This document shows positions 54,700 through 64,000 of a stretch of 64,000 nucleotides of DNA, one piece after another. How positions within the stretch are numbered: the stretch's first letter is position 1; every line of letters begins with the position of its first letter. The translations under genes were made by a program, and so were the position numbers. Location: the NCBI GenBank assembly GCA_013407085.1, contig JACCGJ010010937.1:26042-90041 (forward strand), read 5' to 3'. Origin of the DNA: Atriophallophorus winterbourni. Its lineage: Eukaryota > Platyhelminthes > Trematoda > Plagiorchiida > Microphallidae. The notes under the pieces were generated by a model. The model was given only the letters and a program-made list of their open reading frames with translations. It had not been told where the DNA came from and searched no databases.

Positions 54700-54935
54700 C
54701 AACCGCCGTTTCTGTATCATCGTGCGCGGATGTGCAGTATTCCAATACTGCACAAATTCCAATACTGTGCAAAATTGATTGGCCAACAGTAATGAGCTGC
54801 AGGCTGAACACTCTGGAGTCTCACTGTCATTCCTCCTTCCTTTTGCCAGTTTAAACCTGAGCAACATAGCAATATCTAAGCCTACGTATAGTCTTTGACT
54901 GTGCGGCACTTTGCGGGGGTCAGGCTTGTTATTTC
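54700..54935 (-). repeat. R3 repeat, reverse orientation
   Basis: The reverse complement gives AACAAGCCTGACCCCCGCAA, GTGCCGCACAGTC, GTAGGCTTAGATATTG, GTGAGACTCCAGAG, TTGGCCAATCAATTTTGC and ACTGCACATCCGCG, a full unit. It is the only minus-oriented R3 copy in the cluster and ends beside a (CATA)n tract. Confidence 0.65.
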
Positions 54936-54959
54936 ATACATACATACATACATACATAC
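54936..54959. repeat. (CATA)n microsatellite
   Basis: About six tandem CATA units directly next to the reverse R3 copy. Confidence 0.85.
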
Positions 54960-57900
54960 TGTAGCATCGTGTGAAAGGCTACTATCCAGTTTTAAGTTGT
55001 ACTGTGTCATGTTTGTGGGTACGTTTCGTAAATGTTATACTATCAACTTCCAAAGTCGACTCCGACTCATGGCTGATGGTAACCTTGGAATGGAAGAAAC
55101 GTTGCATGGCATGATTGTGCACCGTAACAAACAACCTTGATAAGGCGACCGATAATCATTTTCACATTCGGATATACATGATCAGATACCACAGTGGTTA
55201 TTCACACAAAATTGTCTAAATAGATGTATTTAGTGACAAATTACTAATACACTATGCTTTTCAAAACGTGATACTGATGGTTTGTTATAATACAGCATTT
55301 GGAAAAACCTACTACGTTGATGTTGCCTCACGCAAGCACGAAAGTTCATTGTTTGAATGCCTCAAAAGCGTGAGCGCGTCTGTATTCGAACTAGCATTAT
55401 AGAAGCAAATAACATGTTCAATAACTTTCTACCGTTTATTTCTGTGTATTGTTCTATTATATTTCGATCCCGTTTTGTTTAAGTTAATTTTTTGAAAAGA
55501 TGATGATGGCAATGAATTACAAATTACAAACGTTATCATTTCGAAGATTTTTATGATGAAAGATTGCGTAAAGTGGACTAGTTACGGTCAATTTATTTCA
55601 AAATAAATCGCGTTCGCTTCACGATGCAAAGTGACAAATTTTGTGCTGTGTATATAGATTGTTTGGATAAGTTTAATCAAAAATAATGAGCCGATCGCAA
55701 ATCAATAAATTAATGTCCGGGTAAAAAAGCTAATAGTTTGTGTGCATTCTCACGAGCGCGTAGGAATCCGGATATTGGGTGTGAAACAGTCATAGTTCTA
55801 CATTATTTCAGACAATCAACTTCGCGCATAAAAGAAAGTTGGTGTTGAATTTTTAAAATAAGCATCCTACGGAGCGTTTATTAAAATGTTCTGAACGAAT
55901 TTTCAAAAACGTAATGTTCCGTATAAGTGCATCAACGGCAGTTTGTCGAAACGATGGTTTAATGCATTTCTTCAAAATGCCTACGTTGGAAATGTATAAA
56001 TGTCACGGAAAAAAAGGGTGAAATAAATTGAGTTGGGTCCACATTATTATATCATTATTTATAAAAATTTCCAAAGAGTGATACTTCAAAAGCAAGGTGA
56101 TCTTTAAATACATTTGCTAGTTCGCATTGTTTTCTTTTTGTTTATCTACATTTATTGCTCACGTAAATTGGCGCTTTGCCTGATGGCAAAGTGTTACTCC
56201 ACGAGATTAAGTATGATATTTTAATTCTGCCAAGTCTTTCATGAGCCTCAGATATAGGGTAACCGCATGAGAGAATTTAAATTCTATTCAGGGCTGTAAT
56301 GTTTTGTGGCATAATAATTGATGCAACAGATGAAAACAAATTTTAGTGGTTTATATATTAAAGCACTAGTTTCATTTACAGTAGATTTGATAAAAGAAAA
56401 ATAATTATAACCTAACGCAAAAATAGCAATAACATTATTTAAACTAGCTCAACATATTTACGTTCTAAGGACATGAACGTAGTGCTGGTGAAATAAAATC
56501 ATTAAGTTATTTTATTTTTAATGAAAATGTGCTTTGAGTTGCCTAACCATTCTTAATCGGCTTACAAACAATTCACAATATTCCTCAACTGAAATCCCTG
56601 ATGAAAGTCGTTCTAAATACTTGATCATTAAAATTGTAAGATTTCAGTGCAAAACAATTGACTATTTGCAGCAGATAACTTTTTATAAGTAAGTTGAATC
56701 TATATGCCTACCGTAATAAAATGCTATTTTAATGCTGTTGCATGCAGAACATTATATAATTATATTATAACACCGTTATAAAACATGATACAAGCTTTAA
56801 GAATTAATATTGCTCGGCATTATCATCGAGAACATTGCAGTGTTATCAAGCACCGAACGCTAAACTGCCAACTAAATGATGAAAGATATATGAAATGTTG
56901 CAGAATATGCAGAAGAACAAGCACATACACCGTTTGAGTGCTTACTTATCTAATAAACATTTACAGCAATATCAGAAAGAAATGTGCTTGTGACATTCAC
57001 TGCGACGTATCACATGGAACTCCTCATGACACATCGCAGGATTGCAGCCAATAACTTTCAAACAGTTCAATGCAATGCGTACATCTACTGATATTCTATT
57101 ACTAATTCATATTGGTCAGTAAGCAAGCGGGAAAGAGACAGCTAAAGAGCACGTGAATAAAAAAATTTCTTTTAAATGGAGGGTGAAATATTTGGTCAAT
57201 ACTTATTATTTCTATACGATTACATAAAAATTGCACGTGCTGATTTTAATAGCGCACAACATTTTTGTAATTAGAAATTCAGATACTTGCTAAAGCACTT
57301 GAAGATTTAATTAAAAATATTTCGCATGAGCCATTAATCATTAATAATTTATCGAGACATTGGACATGAAAATTCTAGATGCAATAAAATCATCAGGAAA
57401 ATAATAGCAATTGCTTAAATTAATACTCATGTAAAATTTCAAATATGGATTAACGCAGAGCAATAATAAACAGCAGTTAAGAATCTGTGTGTTGAAGTTA
57501 TCTTGAGGCGTAGGAAAAATATTATGTATCCAAACGTCACAAAGATTGGTTCTGGTTCTATTGACTATTGATAAATATTGATTTCTAACAGAGAGAGAAA
57601 CATAAATTATTAGTGGTGATTCCCAGTGATGAACAGTTAAATAAGAATTGGAATCTTTCCAAACAAGAAAACCAAGCAAACTATTTCTGTAATTTTACTT
57701 CACAATATATTAATAGAGAAATTAAGAGATGCTTCAAACAAATTCTGAACTCTAACAGAATTGTAAAAAACTTATGAATGATTACTATTTTACAAATCCG
57801 ATAATACATTCGATAAACCTACATTATCTTGTCTCCATACTAATACTAAGAGCGCAATCGGATGGTAATATACACGCGCACCAACCCGCGTAATAATTTG

Positions 57901-58100
57901 TATCCACCCCCTATATGTGCAAGTCGAGAAAAGCATCAAGTGAACGATTAAAACAAACAAATGACTAACTACATATATATGCAATATATCCGATGTAATA
58001 TTGTGAGAGCTTTGACTCACTATTTACACTTTGTTTATATACTCGACTTGTAGATTTCGCATTTTATTCCATCAAATATCCGTGGTCATTTCAGTAAGCT
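54960..58100. other. A+T-rich stretch without recognised features
   Basis: About 3.1 kb with none of the window's repeat families. The longest frame (57,679-57,341 minus, 112 codons) is rich in residues with A+T codons and shows no family resemblance. Confidence 0.4.
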
Positions 58101-58110
58101 GGCGTTTGTA

Positions 58111-58311
58111 ATGGCCGATGTGCCGGTTGAGTTCAGTTCAGTTGACACATATAAATGGCAGAAATTCACATCGAGCGTCAAGAATTTCTCTCGGTTGAAA
58201 GCTTCTAAGGGTCTAATACCACTGTCAAAGTTCGTTCCTTGTTCTTTGGAATCTTCGTCTTATGTGACAGACGATGATACAGAATGCCATTCATTACATA
58301 GGTTTTTGTAG
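58111..58311 (+). CDS. Candidate small ORF or first coding exon, unknown product
   Basis: The frame starts MADVPVEFSSVDTYKWQKFT and ends ECHSLHRFL. Its composition is balanced (acidic, Ser-rich, few A+T-biased residues) inside A+T-rich surroundings, which is why I keep it. Near the end, CATAG/GTTTTT could be a weak donor. A strong donor-like GTAAGT lies at 58,356-58,361, but the stop at 58,309-58,311 precedes it. I do not recognise the protein. It could equally be a chance frame. Confidence 0.3.
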   Translation: MADVPVEFSSVDTYKWQKFTSSVKNFSRLKASKGLIPLSKFVPCSLESSSYVTDDDTECHSLHRFL

Positions 58312-59690
58312 CCGGTGAAGATGTTAGCGAAGTGAAAATGTGTGCAGACATTGTAAGTAGGTGTCATTATAATATTTCTGGTATTGGTATTTATTTGTGC
58401 TGTTTATTTTTCGTTTTTCCATGTGAAGTAAAAAGCGTATAAGTTTAAAAAATGTAAAACAAATTCATTCAGAGTTAATCCATAAGTGACATGCGAATTC
58501 ATAACCTGTTTAGCCTTGTATAGATATTCTGTTTTTCATGCTTTGCATCATCAGAATTGATGCCGGTAAAAAGACACTTTTAGATGGTGAATATAATTTC
58601 GAGTAATTGGAATTTGTCATTTTCCCAGATTGCGCAGTTTGTGTGCTACGCTCCCTGTGGAAATTGTGAATAGTTGGTTTTCCAAACTTTTAGCGCATTC
58701 TAAACCTTGAGTTTTGGCTCTCAGCTTTTTTCTGTGTGGATTTATCTCGAGACCGTTGCAGTTCATTGCATCTTTCGTTTACTATTCATTGTTTTGTCTT
58801 TCAGTGATTTTATGCCAATTTGCTATATTTTGTGTAGTACATACTCCACTACATTAGTAAGAAGCATATAAATTGCAAAATATGAAAGGTTTTCGTACAA
58901 AATATCGATAAACCTGCACATTCATTAAAATAAGTCAGGAAAAGCTTAAGTCACGAGCCATCCAAACATTTTTGATGGCACCTACCGGAATTTTTTTCGC
59001 TGAAAATGCACCAGAGAAGCACGCCCCACGGCTGGATGTGATCGATTTGTCTCTTTGATATTTTCCAATTTATAGCCATTTCTACCTTGGCTGGATAAAG
59101 AACTTTATAAGTACTGTTTACTTTCGAAATAATTCATTCCTAATTACGAACTTGAGTTTGTATTTATTAATATTTTCCATCATGAAACCATATACCGCTT
59201 TGTTTGAAAGAACATAGCACACACTCGCCTAAAATTGCGAAAACGTCTGAAGTGAACACGTTGTGAGTATCCATAAAATATAACATTTTTAGATTTCTAG
59301 TGTCGCTCGTCTGTTACTTTCCAATAAACTCATTGCTCTGATTTATATCGAACTAGCAATGCACGGCAGAAAATTCTAAAAGAGAAAACAATTAGGTGTT
59401 AGCGTTAAGGCGAGGCGGAGCATCCAAAAAAATTATAATATTTTTACGAGAGAAGAACCCAAGTATTGATTAAACGAATTTCTAACACTAAAAACTTTTA
59501 TTTTATTATTATTAATAATATTATATTCGTCTTCAACCAATGCATGATCAGGATATCAAAATTTGTGCAGCAAAAAATATGATAGTACAAATGACCGAAT
59601 CGAGCGGAAAGTTTAAAAAAATTTCTCATTTAATAAGGGAATCGAATTTAGGGCAGGTAAGAAAAAATATTGTTGTTGTTTTAAAACCAT
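58312..59690. other. No recognised feature
   Basis: A+T-rich DNA of about 1.4 kb without a supported gene or repeat. Confidence 0.4.
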
Positions 59691-59699
59691 GAAGTTTCA

Positions 59700-60610
59700 T
59701 TTTAATTATTGTCTGGTAAACAGGTTCACTGCCCAGTTTTCCGTATTACCATGTGACATAAGTGAGGCTTTCATCTGTCGATGGAACCGTTCAACAAGTC
59801 TGTTAGCGCAACAATGATAAGCTGTTGTTTTTAGGTGATTAGCACCAAGAAGAATAGTCAACTCACAGGAAACAGGGTAAATTGAAACTGGATCTACGAT
59901 CCGTAGTAATGGGATGGGATGGGACACCATAATTGCTGATCCAGTTTTGCAGAAATGTTTCCGCTATGGTTTTTGCTGCAATATCTGTAATAGCGATGAT
60001 TATAGGCCAGCAGCTCAAACGGTCGACACAATGTAAAATGTATGTGAAATCATTAGAGATAGTCAGAGGACCGACAATTTCGAGATGAACGTGCTGATAA
60101 CGTTGACCATGTGGAGGAAAGATCCTGAGGCACTGAGAGTATGACGTTGCACTTTGCTGCGTTGGTACAGGATACATGCTTCTGGCCAATTTGAATATCC
60201 GCATGCAAATAAACAAACCAAACTGTGATTAACTTACGAGTAGCACGAATGCCGGCGATGGAAAGGACAAGAATCTGTTCAAAAATATACTTCCTAACTA
60301 AACTTGGTACTAAAGGACAAGGATGTACAGTGGAAAAATCACATGATAAATTCAAACTCGAATTGGGAAAGGGAAGATGTTGAACTCTAAGGGATGAGAT
60401 AGATTGATATTGCTGTAAGTCACTGCCATGTTGATCAGCCTCTGCTAAATGCTTGAGCTCGAGATTCGATCGACCGATTGCGGTGAGTTGCATGCGAGGG
60501 AATGCATCTGCAACTGTGCTCGACGAAGCAGACAGAGGAAGCATGGTCACCACATGAAAATACATAATAGATTCATCGGTTATGCCAATTATATGGAAAA
60601 TAGCTTCAAT
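59700..60610 (-). mobile_element. Ty3/gypsy integrase-region relic
   Basis: The minus strand from 60,565 encodes a gypsy stretch before and through the integrase: VPSLVRKYIFEQILVLSIAG, IRATRKLITVWF; then, in another frame (60,216-59,863), HVHLEIVGPLTISNDFTYIL, CVDRLSCWPIIIAITDIAAK and WISNYGVPSHPITTDRRSSF; then (59,930-59,706) KTTAYHCCANRLVERFHRQM. Of the D-D-E catalytic residues the first Asp is Glu (HLEIVGPL); the second Asp (TTD) and the Glu (LVERFHR) remain. Two frameshifts and that change make it inactive. The sequence type resembles CsRn1-like elements of flukes. Confidence 0.85.
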
Positions 60611-60765
60611 TTGGCCAAACTAAAGAGTGTGATTAGAAACGTCTAAAACCGGTAATGTGCATGGAATATGTTGTGATTGTAGTATTGTAGAAACTTTATT
60701 TATGGAAAAATCGCTCATGGTGGGGTGTTAAGTGAGTATTCCAAAAAAAGGCCAAAAATTTACAA
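60611..60765. other. Junction between inverted gypsy fragments
   Basis: About 150 bp separating the minus-strand integrase relic from the plus-strand reverse transcriptase relic. No long terminal repeat is seen. Confidence 0.35.
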
Positions 60766-60769
60766 ATTA

Positions 60770-61530
60770 TCGTAAATGCAACACATTGCCGTTTGTCGAG
60801 GCTCACTAATTATGTAGTAGACGGGCTCACCAGTCTCCTTCAAACCTAGGCGACTTCACCCGTCGAAACTCAAAATCGCAAGAGCCAAATTTAAGCACAT
60901 GTTAGAGCTTGGAATCATCCGTCCTTCCTTCAGCTCCTGGTCGTCACCACTTAATATGGTCCCCAAGAAGACCTCAGATGACCGGAGGCCATGTGGCGAC
61001 TATCGTGCTCTTAACAATCGAACGATCCCAGACAGATATCCGGTGCCACATATTCACGATTTTCTTTGAATCTTTGTGCCACAACGATCCTTACTAACCT
61101 TGATCTCGTCCGTGCTTATTATCGCATCCCGGTAGCCGAGGAATACATACCCAAAACGGCAGTCACAACTCCTTTTGGCTTATACGAATTCACTCGGATG
61201 CCCTTTGTCTTGAGAAACGCTGCACAAACCTTACAACGTTTCATCGACGAAGTCTTGCGAGGCTTGCCGCTTGCCTACGCATACATAGACGAAGTCTTGA
61301 TTGCCAGCAACTCTTCAGAGGAGCATGTCGAGCACATCCGTCTGGTTTTAGAGCATTTCGTTAATTTGGGATAAAGATCAACCCAAGTAAATGCATCTTC
61401 AGCACAGATTCACTGGATTTCCTTGGTCATCGCCTTACTCGATCTGGTATCACACCTCATCCTGAGAAATGACAGACGATTCGACTTTGCCCGTCCCAAC
61501 ATCGTGTACCGCAGTTTGCGCCGCTTTAAT
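60770..61530 (+). mobile_element. Ty3/gypsy reverse transcriptase relic
   Basis: The plus-strand translation in shifting frames is [59 protein letters not shown]; then, after a shift (61,066-61,374), NLDLVRAYYRIPVAEEYIPK, TPFGLYEFTRMPFVLRNAAQ, AYAYIDEVLIASNSSEEHVE; then KINPSKCIFSTDSLDFLGHR. Motif A (LDLVRAYY) is kept. The catalytic YxDD box is YIDE, the second Asp replaced by Glu. It points away from the integrase relic, so the two are not one intact element. Confidence 0.85.
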
Positions 61531-61551
61531 AATAATAATAATAATAATGTA
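61530..61551. repeat. (AAT)n microsatellite
   Basis: About seven AAT units at the 3' edge of the gypsy fragment. Confidence 0.85.
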
Positions 61552-61985
61552 TATTCTTGGATACACCAAGTCATGCCATACATGATCATTTGTTTTCATG
61601 AATAAGTACAGCAAATAAAAACGGTAAATATACAAATGTTAAGGTCAAACATAAATAAAGTGTTTTTTTTAACAACCGTAAAAAATAGTTGGATGACATT
61701 TATATAAATGGTAGCTTGTTTAAAACATAGAGTTGATAGAATATCCGAAAAATAAATGATAAAGGTTCATGTTTTTAACGAATACGACAGTAATTGTTAA
61801 AATGGGTTAATTACAGTTTGGGTAGGTCTGGACCGCAATGTTTATTCATGTATGATGTTCCAAATGCAACTTCAAACGCAGATAATTGTATAGAGAGTTC
61901 ACTTCATCGGGTCACGGAGATATGAGTTGCATCGCCCTTTCAAGAATTGCGAGAGTGTATTTTGTTGAATTTCAACAATTCTGAA
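61552..61985. other. No recognised feature
   Basis: A+T-rich spacer of about 430 bp. Confidence 0.35.
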
Positions 61986-61989
61986 AAGT

Positions 61990-62548
61990 AAATTCTCAAG
62001 AAAAAAGTTATATGTCACTTTAAAAATTTTTTTTGCTAAAAAAATATCAAAAGCCTTTTATGCCATATAAGTATGAATTATCTATAGTTGTATTAATTAG
62101 AAATAGCTTACCTATTTTTTTCGGAGATAAAAAAGAGTTGAGTTGCTTTTTGAATTCAGTTTGTGAAGTGCTCAATTTTATATTATTAGGAAGTAAATTC
62201 CATAAACGAGAATATTTATAAATAAAGAAATCTTTTCGTATACGATTGTGGATTTTCGGTATACATATTTTGTTTTTGTGTCGAAGATTATATACTTCAG
62301 AGTTTTTGAAATCTAATCGTAAATCAATGTCGATCATATCTTTTTGTCAATATTCTGTAAAAGAGTATAAGATTTTGTTTTATTCTTCAAAACCATAGTG
62401 GTTCCAATCCTAGGATCTGACATCTTTCCTTATATGAATTCTTATCCGAACTGGTGGTAATGGATCGTGTGAAAGAACGTTGGATGCCTTCTAAAGCATA
62501 GCTATCAGACCGAGTAATGTTACTAGATATAATGTTGCAGTAATCTAA
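61990..62548 (-). mobile_element. LINE reverse transcriptase C-terminus (CR1/L2/Rex-like)
   Basis: The minus strand gives LLDYCNIISSNITRSDSYAL, EGIQRSFTRSITTSSDKNSY, KERCQILGLEPLWFRRIKQN, then after one base shift MIDIDLRLDFKNSEVYNLRH, RIRKDFFIYKYSRLWNLLPN and QTEFKKQLNSFL. This is the C-terminal tail found after the thumb in CR1/L2/Rex-type LINEs. Only one frameshift is needed over about 165 codons. Its A+T-rich codon use and wording differ from the CR1 copies elsewhere in the window, so it is a separate family. The R1 array begins directly at its upstream side. Confidence 0.7.
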
Positions 62549-62707
62549 TAAAGGTAGTGTATGTAAACAAGGAGCGCTTGTATGCCACTGTTGGATAAGG
62601 CTGGTACGACCAACCTGTTCAAAGCATGTGTCCAAACACATGTTAAATGGGGTAAACCCATAACCATGAAACAAAATATTCATTTGCATGCTTTTCCGTC
62701 ATTCACA

Positions 62708-62749
62708 CCCCACGACCGGTTTCGTGCTGTTTGCACTCATCAGGTAGGG
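62708..62749 (-). ncRNA. Hammerhead ribozyme, array unit 1, canonical
   Basis: Sense order: CCCTAC, CTGATGA, GTGC, loop AAACA, GCAC, GAA, ACCGGT, C, then cleavage before GTGGGG (between 62,714 and 62,713). All invariant core residues are present. Confidence 0.92.
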
Positions 62750-62939
62750 ACAGTACGATCAGGATCCGCATGCGCTTGAAACAGTGGAGGAATGGTAAAC
62801 AAGGAGCGCTTGTATGCCACTGTTGGATAAGGCTCGTACGAAGAACCTGTTCAAAGCATGTGTCGAAACACATGTAAATGGGGTTAAACCCATAACCATG
62901 AAACAAAATATTCATTTGCATGCTTTTCCGTCATTCACA

Positions 62940-62981
62940 CCCCACGACCGGTTTCGTGCTGTTTGCACTCATCAGGTAGGG
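62940..62981 (-). ncRNA. Hammerhead ribozyme, array unit 2, canonical
   Basis: Same motif as unit 1 without any change in core or stems. Cleavage is expected between 62,946 and 62,945. Confidence 0.92.
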
Positions 62982-63172
62982 ACAGTAAGATCAGGATCCG
63001 CATGCGCTTGAAACAGTGGAGGAATGGTAAACAAGGACCGCTTGTATGCCACTGTTGGATAAGGCTCGTACGACGAACCTGTTCAAAGCATGTGTCGAAA
63101 CACATGTTAAATGGGGTTAAACCCATAACCATGAAACAAAATATTCATTTGCATGCTTTTCCATCATTCACA

Positions 63173-63214
63173 CCCCACGACCGGTTTCGTGCTGTTTGCA
63201 CTCATCAGGTAGGG
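63173..63214 (-). ncRNA. Hammerhead ribozyme, array unit 3, canonical
   Basis: Core and three stems identical to unit 1. Confidence 0.92.
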
Positions 63215-63407
63215 ACAGTAAGATCAGGATCCGCATGCGCTTGAAACAGTGGAAGAGGGGTAAAACAAGAGCGCTTGTATGACCACTGTTGGAGAGGATG
63301 GTACGACCAAACTGTTCAAAGCATGTGTCAAACACATGTACATGGGTTAAAACCCATAACATGAAACAAAAATTTTCCAAATTGCATGCTTTGTCCGTCA
63401 ATCCACA

Positions 63408-63449
63408 CCCCACGACCGGTTTCGTGCTGTTTGCACTTATCAGGTAGGG
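63408..63449 (-). ncRNA. Hammerhead ribozyme, array unit 4, core mutation
   Basis: The core reads CTGATAA: the invariant guanine at position 8, the general base, is A. Predicted inactive, in line with the overall decay of this unit. Confidence 0.85.
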
Positions 63450-63640
63450 ACAGTAAGATCAGGATCCGCATGCGCTTGAAACAGTGGAAGAATGGTAAAC
63501 AAGGAGCGCTTGTATGCCACTGTTGGATAAGGCTGGTACGACCAACCTGTTCAAAGCATGGGTCCAAACACATGTTAAATGGGGTTAAACCCATAACCAT
63601 GAAACAAAATATTCATTTGCATGCTTTTCCGTCATTCACA

Positions 63641-63682
63641 CCCCATGACCGGTTTCGTGCTGTTTGCACTCATCAGGTAGGG
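63641..63682 (-). ncRNA. Hammerhead ribozyme, array unit 5, stem I change
   Basis: The core is intact, but the base after the cleavage site is A rather than G, so the first stem I pair is C-A. Activity is probably reduced. Confidence 0.85.
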
Positions 63683-63873
63683 ACAGTCAGATCAGGATCC
63701 GCATGCGCTTGAAACAGTGGAAGAATGGTAAACAAGGAGCGCTTGTATGCCACTTTTGGATAAGGCTGGTACGACCAACCTGTTCAAAGCATGTGTCCAA
63801 ACACATGCTAAATGGGGTTAAACCCATAACCATGAAACAAAATATTCATTTGCATGCTTTTCCGTCATTCACA

Positions 63874-63915
63874 CCCCACGACCGGTTTCGTGCTGTTTGC
63901 ACTCATCAGGTAGGG
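63874..63915 (-). ncRNA. Hammerhead ribozyme, array unit 6, canonical
   Basis: Core and stems identical to unit 1. Confidence 0.92.
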
Positions 63916-64000
63916 ACAGTAAGATCAGGATCCGCATGCGCTTGAAACAGTGGAAGAATGGTAAACAAGGAGCGCTTGTATGCCACTGTTGGATGAGGCT

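Larger units (their letters stand above)
62549..64000 (-). repeat. R1 hammerhead ribozyme tandem array
   Basis: Six monomers of 232-235 bp, head to tail, running past the window end. The phase is clear from TATGCCACTGTTGGATAAGG or close variants at 62,581, 62,813, 63,044, 63,278, 63,513, 63,746 and 63,979. Each unit carries a hammerhead ribozyme on the minus strand, an ATTTGCAT octamer, and near-palindromes such as CATGTGTCCAAACACATG (62,625-62,642) and a GGGTTAAACCC-like block. Divergence between units is low except for the fourth (63,240-63,470), which has many small indels. Confidence 0.95.

Noticed and set aside
57341..57679. 112-codon minus-strand frame
   Set aside because: Composition follows A+T-rich codons, no family resemblance, no splice or promoter support.
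62387..63945. Series of similar open frames on both strands through the tandem array (65-108 codons each)
   Set aside because: They arise because the same monomer is repeated. The period (232-235 bp) is not a multiple of three and changes with each indel, so no frame continues, and the constraint visible is on the ribozyme stems rather than on codons.
62549..64000. CRISPR-like array
   Set aside because: Units are uniform over their whole length with no unique spacers; this is a eukaryotic tandem repeat with a ribozyme.
62549..64000. Terminal repeats of a Penelope-like element
   Set aside because: Hammerheads occur in Penelope terminal repeats, but I see no Penelope-type reverse transcriptase or GIY-YIG endonuclease anywhere in the window.

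Overview
The window looks like intron-rich, repeat-laden animal DNA, most likely from a flatworm and probably a digenean trematode. Three things suggest this: a divergent FoxO forkhead gene split by introns of about 3 kb, abundant CR1-clade and RTE-clade non-LTR retrotransposons of the kind that dominate fluke genomes, and Ty3/gypsy fragments resembling the CsRn1 lineage. The species is inference. There are no operons, bacterial signals or tRNA/rRNA genes.

The one well-supported host gene is FoxO on the minus strand (41,085-49,559 coding, with a probable 5'UTR exon edge at 49,726). Three coding exons join cleanly into 774 residues. The forkhead domain is split exactly between its GWK and NSIRHNLSLH segments. 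The Akt-type site after the forkhead is kept, but the N-terminal Akt site is not found. Its introns hold RTE and ribozyme-repeat insertions.

Most of the rest is mobile DNA. Left part (1-32.8 kb): three long minus-strand CR1 copies (7.5-11.9, 14-18 and 28.9-32.8 kb), a shorter one at 3.3-5.4 kb, several CR1 fragments, RTE 3' ends, and a short RTE-derived deletion element at 22.85-23.22 kb. Middle (33.1-36.7 kb): a nearly complete but broken RTE. Right of FoxO (50-55 kb): a cluster of an unrecognised dispersed repeat (called R3 here). Then comes a featureless A+T-rich stretch, inverted gypsy fragments (59.7-61.5 kb), a LINE C-terminus, and a tandem array to the window end.

The most interesting system is a small repeat family carrying a type I hammerhead self-cleaving ribozyme. 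It exists as a tandem array of about 233-bp monomers (R1, 62.55-64.0 kb) and as dispersed copies of R1 and of a diverged, collinear subfamily of about 241 bp (R2). R2 copies add a TATA-like box and two hairpins upstream of the ribozyme. Two dispersed copies are flanked by exact direct repeats (14 bp at 37.6 kb; 10 bp at 32.2-32.5 kb). One is 1.26 monomers long, and two show inverted duplications at the 5' end of the ribozyme sense strand. This pattern fits retrozyme-like elements: small RNAs processed by their own ribozyme from tandem transcripts and inserted by a reverse transcriptase supplied in trans.
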